A stretch of DNA of 26,624 bases from Pelargonium cotyledonis (taxonomy: Eukaryota; Streptophyta; Magnoliopsida; Geraniales; Geraniaceae): positions 1 through 26,624 of the forward strand of contig JAYMTA010000572.1 of the NCBI GenBank assembly GCA_036897625.1. Reading direction: 5' to 3'. Of this stretch, positions 19,906-26,624 are shown piece by piece. The notes beneath the pieces were generated by a model. It saw only the letters and a list, made by a program, of their open reading frames with translations, had not been told where the DNA came from and did no database searches. The translations under genes were made by a program, and so were the position numbers. Numbering within the stretch: the stretch's first letter is position 1; each line of letters opens with the position of its first letter.

Positions 19906-20777
19906 AGAAGAGATCGGGTGAGATACAAGTAAAGCTGGTTTTAGGTGTCAAAGGAATTACTTTGCATTGTATACAAGCAGAGGTATGTTGAGAGAGAGGA
20001 GGCTTGGTGAAGATAGATTAAAATCTCTATATTACCAAAACATTTGGTCCACTTGTGTTTGATACTTTAGACTTGTAGCTCTACCTCACTGTTGTACACT
20101 TGATATTGTCATCTCGAATGAAAATAGTCTGTCAAAGAAACAGAAATGTTTTGTTGTTGTAGAGGTTAAAATTGAGATTATCATTAGCTTCTTGGCAACT
20201 TTCACCTGAAATGAAATGACCTGTCAGCTTCTATTTTTGCTGTTTAGCAAATAATAACAAAGTTAACTTTATTGGATGCTAATATATGGGAAATCAATGA
20301 AATAATCAGCAATGAGCCAATATGCTACAAAATAATAAATTCATATATTTTCCATTTTGTTTTTAGATAAACCAATTTCACCTCTTGTGAATCTTAACCG
20401 AACATTGCGCAAATGGTCAAGAAAGGAGGCACTGCCAAACAAATATGAATCCTGTAAAGTCAAAAAAATGAATGACCAAATGTCTCTTTGTTTTGGGGAA
20501 GATGAGCCTTGAAAAGCTGACAAGAGAGACCCTACCAATACCATTTCAATACCCTTTTGAATTTATTTCTATTTTTATTTTTTTTACTGAAACTTTTTAC
20601 TAAAACAAAAAAAATTGAATGTAATTATATTGCAAAACAATTTGGTTTTCTTTTTATAGGACAAAATAATTTGGTTTAGTATATATTTCAAAAAAAAAAA
20701 AAATGGTTTAGTCACTCCCCATTCAAAAATCTAGCTTCAGTTGGTGCTCACACCAAATTATTGAGTTAGGATTAGTG
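19906..20777. other. 3' region of HPAT and AT-rich spacer
   Basis: The first 250 bp should be the 3' untranslated region; AATGAA at 20117-20122 is a possible weak poly(A) signal. The rest is AT-rich, with A and T homopolymers near 20576-20584 and 20690-20702. No gene was seen. Confidence 0.35.
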
Positions 20778-21337
20778 CTTGTTTGTTTAGTCTAATATAA
20801 AACTTTGCAAAATTTTATGGAGCTGTAAGGAGGTACTTAAAAAAAATTGTTATGTTTGATAAATGTTTGACTGTAAGGAGGATGAATTGTAAAAGTTTGT
20901 TTGGTAAAAAACAACTGTAATGAGGTAAAATATGAAGCATTCGACCATTTTATTTTGTTGGTCGACCGTTATTGTATTAACTTTTTACTTGAAAGTTATT
21001 TTGGTAGGTGTATTTACCTAAAAGTCATATATGAAAACGGTAGACCATTTTTATTTTATAGTCAACCGTTACTGCTTTGATTTTTTACTTGAAAATCATA
21101 TATGAAATTAAACGGTCGACCATAAAACAAAAATGTTCGACCGTTTAGCTCCTTAAAAGGAGTTACTGTTTCCTACATAAGCTGTTTAGCTCATTTTCCA
21201 AAACAACTCATTTAAGTATATTTTCATTGTACAATCGATTTTTTACCAAACAAGGTACATCTTATGTGACACCAACCTCCTTTAAGTCAATCTCATGTGG
21301 CACATTCTTTAAGAAGCAAGTAGAGTAAATAAACAAG
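20778..21337. mobile_element. Self-complementary foldback element with repeated TCGACC motifs
   Basis: The left end CTTGTTTGTTTAGTCTA (20778-20794) is nearly the complement of the right end TAGAGTAAATAAACAAG (21321-21337). An inner inverted pair is also present: GTTTGGTAAAAAACAACTGT near 20900 against ACAATCGATTTTTTACCAAAC near 21230. The centre (20942-21146) holds two diverged direct copies of a unit of about 100 bp (TTTTTACTTGAAA and TCATATATGAAA in both), joined to an inverted part. The motif GGTCGACC or close variants occurs four or five times. It has no coding capacity. Terminal repeats of this kind suggest a hAT-like MITE, but an 8-bp target duplication was not found. Confidence 0.62.
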
Positions 21338-21378
21338 ACCTTATTGAAATTTTAATACAAGGATCAACAATAGGGTCT

Positions 21379-22084
21379 TGTTACGAGGCAGTCTTTTTTT
21401 TTTGACACAAAAGTAGATAATATTTTATTACTTCAAATTGGACAATAACAAAGAGACCGAAAACCTAACTAACTCGAGGGTCACTCGGTTCGCAGACCAA
21501 CCCAAAGATAGAAAACTGACATTAGCCACAACGGCTAAAACATCAAGATTAATCAAACCAAAGACATTAGATTTCTCCCCACCAGCCTGAATAATCAAGT
21601 TGAAGGCACTAAAATCATCCCCTTCAGCCTGAGAAGCACAAACAACTGATAATGATTGCATGTGACATTTAAGCGACCACGTAGAGTGTTTTGCCAATCG
21701 CCTCTTGTCACCATCGTGTATGCCATCTGATCAGACAACAAACTCGAAAGCTGATCCGATAACTCTAACCAAATCACCATCTTTTAGGTCACCTTCTCTT
21801 TCTCTGCAACCACCTTCTGCTGCCCTGCACACACACCAACCAAAAAAAACTATTGAGAATCTACGCCGCCCTAACAAAAAAACCTAACAAAACCTAAACT
21901 TGCTATCAGAACAAGAGCTTGCTATCTAAACGAGAAAGACCGTAATTTTGATGTATAAAAAATCAAGAGATTATTGCCACTTTAAAATCAAAAGCAACTG
22001 TAGCCGAACAAAAACTCTAACAGACTCTCAAGACGGCATAAACCTTAGATAAAAAAAAGAAAACCCTGTTACGAGGCAATCTTT
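21379..22084 (-). mobile_element. Short LINE copy with poly(A) tail and 18-bp target-site duplication
   Basis: TGTTACGAGGCAGTCTTT (21379-21396) and TGTTACGAGGCAATCTTT (22067-22084) match at 17 of 18 bases and bracket 670 bp. On the minus strand the insert ends in poly(A), seen as T7 directly after the left repeat, preceded by AATAAAATATT. This is the signature of target-primed retrotransposition. The last open stretch (minus, 21697-21428) ends with SANRVTLELVRFSVS, like the RNase H C-terminus of plant LINE ORF2 (pattern aNR.a.ELaRfS). The 5' part has T-rich leader-like sequence and no reverse transcriptase, so the copy is truncated or internally deleted. The near-perfect duplication suggests a fairly recent insertion. 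Confidence 0.85.
21428..21697 (-). pseudogene. LINE ORF2 RNase H C-terminal fragment
   Basis: An 89-codon open stretch resembles the end of a LINE-encoded RNase H: an acidic EGDDFSAFNLIIQ segment, an internal LDVLAVVANVSFLSLGW, then SANRVTLELVRFSVS. The catalytic His region normally written AH after ANRV is replaced by TL. It lies wholly inside the poly(A)-tailed insertion at 21379-22084, so it is not an independent gene. Confidence 0.55.
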
Positions 22085-22412
22085 GTATTCAAAGAAATAT
22101 CAGAAAGTTTTGTAATAATGTCAATAATACTATCAATCTGTTTGTCTGTCTATCCCCCAAAGTCTCCAATAAATCCGAAAATTACGGTGCTTTTCACAGT
22201 TACCTCCATTATTATTTATTTATTAAAATTCCCAAAACACCAAGTGATGTCTGATGTGATGACTCATGGTCATGGTCGTGATTCGTGAACAAGCATCCAA
22301 CGCACTCTCTCTTCTTCTTCTTCTTCTTCTTCTTCTCTCAACTTCTCTGTCTCTCATAAGAACTTTCAAGGAAAAAGGACCATCCTCTTCTCTGTCTCTG
22401 TCTCTCGTTATC
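22085..22412 (+). promoter_or_regulatory. Promoter-proximal region and 5' leader of the membrane-protein gene
   Basis: This stretch runs from the LINE insertion to the chosen ATG. It contains AT-rich TTATTATTTATTTATTAAAA near 22209-22228, then a CTT/TCT tract (about 22301-22337) and CT-rich leader. An upstream in-frame ATG at 22266 is open through to the chosen start. CT-rich leaders are typical of plant 5' untranslated regions. Confidence 0.4.
22301..22337 (+). repeat. CTT microsatellite in the 5' leader
   Basis: A run of about nine TCT/CTT units preceded by CTCTCT. In the frame of the downstream gene it would encode a run of leucines if translation began at 22266. Confidence 0.7.
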
Positions 22413-25400
22413 ATGTATTACAGCAATAGGCCACTTCTGCCATTTTCTCTTCTTCTCACATTACTCTTCTCTTCTTCTTCTTTGGCACTTGGAGATGTTC
22501 AAACACCACTACCCTTTTCAGGTATTTCCATTCTATCCATCTCTACCTCGTTTGTTTCTCGAGAAAATGTGGACTTTTCAATAAAGTTCACATTTTTCTC
22601 TGAAGGGTATTTCCTCTTTAACTGGATAATGTCACTGTTTAGCAGGTCAAATCAGTTTCTGTTTGTTCGTTTCATCCATGTCTACCTTGTTTGTTTCCTG
22701 GGAAAATGTAGACCCACTTCAGTGTTTTCTTTTCTCACCTTTTTCAGCAACAAAAAATTAAAAAAAAAAAAAACATTTTTCTCAAAAGAGTTTTTCTTCT
22801 TTAACTGGAAAATGCCACTATTTTGCAAGTAAAAGCTTCAATTTCCTCAGTTTTCTCATCAACCCAGAAATAAATACATGGTTCAATCAATTTTTATGTG
22901 GCTGATTTTGTTTATCATTTTCAGTGGGAGACAGTGAAGTGATCAATTATGGTGTGGAGCTTCCTTGGGGAAGTAGTAGAAGGTCAGTTGTGGAGGGAGA
23001 TGGTGTTGTTGATGACTCAAACTCAGTACTTGTGTTGGCTTCAAGGAGGACTTACAGAAGAGACCCTCTCAATGGATTCAAAAAGTACAATGGAGGTTGG
23101 AATATAATTGAGCACCACTACTGGTCTGTAAGTAATTATCATCAAACTCAGTACTTGTGTTGCCAAATGTTGCCAAATGTTGACAACATTTAGCAGAAGA
23201 ATATTTTTGTTGGTGTTTTCTTTCCTTTCATTTTGGTTGGAATATGGCTTAAAATTATAGTGTAAATTGGTTGTTCTACTTCCTCATGGTATTAGAGATG
23301 CACATAATGATCCTATTCTTTCTCCATTGAAAACTAAATTGTTCATAGAACAATGGTATGGCTTTTTCTATAGCCGATCCAGGGAGTGTGTGCTTCCCCA
23401 TTTGTGAAAACAGAGACAGAATAGTAGTCAAGTGCAATTTTAGAAATCGAAAAGGAATCAATGTTTATGAATATTTGGGGAAGATATGCTAACTTATTTG
23501 AGCATATTTTTGGCTCCGAAAATTTAATTCTTTGATAATTACCTTGTATAAATGGCTACACGGAGATAATTCAGTAATGGTTCAGTGAATAACTTCATGT
23601 AAAGGAAAGCTTATGTAAACCCGGTTTTAAAGCATGAAGCCTTGACAACTCGCATTACAAGTCCACAAGATAAATGAACAACTCCATACTTAAAGAGTGC
23701 CTGCACTTTTTTAGGGATAGTGTGTTCTGTTTCTTGAACTGATTCTCCAAGGATTCTACTTAATCTTTTACATGTCGATTGAGCTTAGTTTTTTTTCCTA
23801 GTAAGTGCAGAATACACTTAGCTAGCTAAGGTATTATCTAAAGTTTGTTGCACGCAGTTGGTGGTTCTAGTATTTGGATTTTATTCCTCTACTACTTTAC
23901 TAGCATTTGAGTTGCGTTTTAACCTTTTTTCCCTTCTAGTTTGTCCTGATAATTTCACTCTCTTTTCTTAACTGACCAAGTTTTTTTCCAAATTCATTTA
24001 TGCAGTCTGTGGGTTTTACCGCAGTTCCTCTCTTTGCCATTGCTGCAATCTGGTTCCTAGGTTTCGGCCTGTGCTTATTGGTGTTTTCTCTCTGCTATTT
24101 CTGTTCTGAAAGACACTCGTATGGCCATTCTCGAACGGCTTATGCCCTCTCCCTTATGTTCCTCATAATCTTTACTATCGGTGCAATGTACGTGCCTCGC
24201 TCTCTCTCTCTCTCATGGTTTTTGTTCATTTGTGCTTCTTTTTTTAATAACCATGCAATTTCTTATTCTGTGGTTACAGCATTGGATGTGTTGTTCTATA
24301 CACTGGTCAGGCAAGATTTCACCATAGTACTACAGAAACTTTGAAGTATATTGTGTATCAGGCAGACACAACTGTCGATAAACTGAGGAATGTATCTGAT
24401 TATCTTGCTGCAGCGAAGCAGATTGGAATAGATCAAGTGTTTTTACCATCTAATGTCCAAACCGATATTGATCAGATTGGAACAAAGATCAACTCTTCTG
24501 CCAGCACCCTTGCTGACCGAGCTATGGACAACTCAGATGACACACAAGATCTTTTGGATTCAGTGTAACGGATGCTTCATGAGGCTCACTTAGTTGCTTA
24601 ACTGCTCTTTGGATTTATTTTGCTCGTAAAATGACCACTTCAACATACATGCAGGAGATTGGCACTCATCATAATCACTGCCATTATGCTTCTCTTAACA
24701 TTTCTTGGACTGCGTAAGGCCCTTTAATCTCAGACACCAAATATATTTAATTTTGGAAGTTTCGGTGAAGTTAGCTGTAGTAGTATTGACTCGTGTTTTT
24801 TTCTTTTGTTGAACCTTTTGGTCCAGTATTTTCAATGTTTGGCATGCAGTTTCTCGTTTACATGTGAGTTTGTTTTCTTCCGCACGAATTTCTTGATCAT
24901 TGTTGCTTCAAGTATGCACATAATTTGAAGTAATTTTATCTTGCAGATTAATTATCATCGGATGGTTACTTGTTACTGGGACCTTTATTTTATGTGGAAT
25001 ATTCCTTCTTCTCCACAAGTAAGTTTCCATATGTATATACTGGCTCTTTTTATCTTTTCTTTGTCGTGCTCAAAGATAAAACATAATCCTATATTGTTTG
25101 CTCTTATATAGGAGCGTAAACTTTAAGCTAGTTTGTAACCTTTCTTGGGATTATGTACGCATATATATTGTTTTCTTTCCTCGTCATTTAGAATCCAAAT
25201 TGAGTCTTTGTAGCATTGTAATTTTCTTGACGCTGCTCTTTTCCCGATAGAGTTTGTTTACTATTGCCTATCCGTTAACTGAAAAGCTCATTATTTTTCC
25301 TTCTAGTGTGGCTGGAGATACTTGTGTTGCTATGGATCAATGGGTCCAAAATCCCACTGCTCACACGGCTTTGGATGAGATACTACCTTGCGTTGACAAC

Positions 25401-26107
25401 ACAACCGCGCAAGAAACCTTGTCCCGTAGCAAGGAAGTCACATCCGAGCTTGTCAATTTGGTCAACCAGGTCATCACCAATGTCTCAAACATCAATTTCT
25501 CCCCCAACTTTGTGCCACTATACTTCAACCAATCCGGTCCACTGCTCCCACTTCTTTGCAACCCGTTCTTTCCCGATTTAACTGACAGAGCTTGCACTCC
25601 GGGTGAAGTGGACTTGAACAACGCAACACAGGTATGTAAACTGTAATAAGTTATTTAACATAACGTATCAACTCTAGACAAGCACTTGTTTCTTTGGCTT
25701 ATATTTCTTTGATTTGATCATAGGAATGGAGCAACTACGTGTGTCAAGTCTCAGCGAGTGGGATATGCACGACGACTGGGAGGTTGACCCCGACATTCTA
25801 CAATCAAATGACAACAGCAGTAAATGTTAGTTTTGCTTTGTATAATTATGCCCCGTTCCTAGTAGAGCTAGAGGACTGCACATTTGCTAGGCAAACATTT
25901 AGCGACATATATAGAGATCATTGCCCGGGGCTGAGATCATACAGTAGGTGGATATACATTGGGCTAGTGATGGTCTCTACGGCGGTTATGCTGTCCCTAG
26001 TGTTCTGGGTAATATACGGGAGGGAGAGACAGCATCGGCTTTACGCCAAAGAATTCTTGTCTGCCTCGGCCCAAAGTTTAGACGGGGACGACAAGAATCA
26101 TCATTAG
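22413..26107 (+). CDS. Five-span membrane protein with signal peptide, At2g25270-like (9 exons, 551 aa)
   Basis: Exons: 22413-22521, 22925-23127, 24006-24187, 24280-24564, 24655-24713, 24827-24863, 24947-25018, 25307-25631, 25724-26107. All introns are GT-AG and the phases give 551 aa, close to the roughly 545 aa of At2g25270. It starts with a signal peptide (about 1-25, RPLLPFSLLLTLLF then SLALG). Predicted spans are about 111-134, 151-173, 262-281, 288-314 and 500-523. Between spans 2 and 3 is a polar, probably helical region. Between spans 4 and 5 is a large loop (316-499) with eight Cys and several N-glycosylation motifs, probably outside the cytosol. The short C-terminal tail is basic then acidic. 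The family is shared by plants and Dictyostelium (DDB_G0292058-like) and has no proven function. Five spans and a Cys-rich loop recall animal Tweety proteins, which is only a structural analogy. The ATG at 22413 is preferred because the signal peptide follows it directly; in-frame ATGs at 22266 and 22272 are less likely. Confidence 0.92.
22535..22829 (+). repeat. Imperfect tandem duplication in intron 1 of the membrane-protein gene
   Basis: Unit A (22535-22673) and unit B (22674-22829) share ATCCAT-TCTACCT-GTTTGTTTC, GAAAATGT-GAC, CATTTTTCTC and CTTTAACTGG-AAATG-CACT in the same order, offset by 139 bp. Unit B is longer because of an A-tract (about 22760-22772). This is a local duplication within the intron, with no exon included. 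Confidence 0.7.
23128..24005 (+). other. Intron 2 of the membrane-protein gene
   Basis: This 878-bp intron holds no mobile element, RNA gene or repeat that I could recognise. Confidence 0.35.
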
Positions 26108-26624
26108 GATGAACATAAATCTGGTGTTATGCATTGTATTTGTGAGTTAATTTGATAAGGTTTTAAGGAAGTGAATTGTGGCAGGAGTTGTGGTTTGGTG
26201 ATTGGAGACTTGAATGGTAGCTTGCAGATATTATGTTACGTGAAATGTTGTGATTATGTTATGTGAAATGTTGTGATTGCTTGCTGGTTTGAGCTATCAT
26301 ATTCATGTCTATATTGTGGGGCAGCTTCAGACACCGACAATCACAATTCCTTGTGATGTAGTTTTTTTTTTTTTTTTTGTTAAAGTTCTTCCTTTTGAAC
26401 CGCCGTCGATTTTCTTTTTATAGCTATGTTTTTGTCATTTTTTCTCGTATTATTGCAAATTAAATTACCACTAATTTAGTAAATTTGACATGATTAATTT
26501 TGTTCTTCCATTGTTATTTTCATTACTATTGGCTCTTCTTCGATCTCTTACAAAATCCTCATTGTTATTTTCGTCTTCGCAATATGGGGGTTGCCTTAAA
26601 TCGTATGTTAAAACTTATGTTATA
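26108..26624 (+). other. 3' flank of the membrane-protein gene
   Basis: The first 200-250 bp should be 3' untranslated region; no AATAAA was seen. A T-tract of 17 or so lies at about 26361-26377. The remainder to the window end is AT-rich with no gene. Confidence 0.35.
26232..26277 (+). repeat. Two-copy 23-bp tandem repeat in the probable 3' UTR
   Basis: TATGTTACGTGAAATGTTGT plus GAT is followed directly by a copy with a single C-to-T change. It lies 125 bp after the stop codon, so probably within the transcript. It is rich in TGT(A/T), as in plant polyadenylation upstream elements. Confidence 0.75.

Noticed and set aside
24341..24568. Separate 75-codon gene starting at 24341
   Set aside because: This is the interior of exon 4 of the membrane-protein gene. 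Its TAA falls just after the donor GT at 24565, and splicing continues the frame.
1..26624. CRISPR array, bacterial operon, tRNA, rRNA or organelle DNA
   Set aside because: No regularly spaced repeats, no cloverleaf-forming sequence with A and B boxes, and no rRNA or organelle genes were recognised; the GT-AG intron structure marks this as plant nuclear DNA.

Overview
This is nuclear DNA of a flowering plant, most likely a eudicot. It is AT-rich, with three intron-rich protein genes, all on the + strand, separated by remains of plant transposons (LINEs, Stowaway-type MITEs, foldback elements). I rebuilt the exons by hand from GT-AG boundaries and reading-frame continuity; no alignment was run. 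All three gene models keep one open frame from start to stop.

Layout. 1-835: AT-rich DNA with a palindrome at the left edge and a long foldback MITE (about 380-690). 839-2400: decayed LINE on the minus strand with an RRM plus DUF4283-like ORF1 and a poly(A) tail, but no reverse transcriptase. 2400-3700: spacer with degenerate repeats. 3806-13402: an 18-exon neurochondrin-family gene (634 aa) whose first coding exon is only the ATG; its long introns hold an RTE-type LINE relic, an L1-type LINE relic and a Stowaway MITE. 13560-15250: spacer with two tandem duplications and a (C)16 tract. 15257-19905: an 8-exon hydroxyproline O-arabinosyltransferase gene (360 aa) with a second MITE of the same family, inserted the other way round. 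19906-22412: spacer with a self-complementary foldback element and a short LINE copy that keeps its poly(A) tail and an 18-bp target-site duplication. 22413-26107: a 9-exon gene for a 551-aa protein with a signal peptide and five membrane spans, of the family that includes Arabidopsis At2g25270. 26108-26624: 3' flank with a 23-bp tandem repeat.

The genes are separate nuclear transcription units, not an operon. From memory, the order arabinosyltransferase then five-span membrane protein matches the Arabidopsis pair At2g25260 (HPAT2) and At2g25270, so this looks like conserved gene order; the neurochondrin homologue (At4g32050) lies elsewhere in Arabidopsis. The arabinosyltransferase modifies hydroxyproline in secreted proteins and peptides in the Golgi; the other two have no settled plant function that I can state.

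I found no CRISPR array, tRNA, rRNA or clearly new biological system. The most notable observations are the start-codon-only exon with an intron-retention alternative, the two related MITEs in introns of neighbouring genes, the LINE with a clear target-site duplication, and the strong foldback elements.
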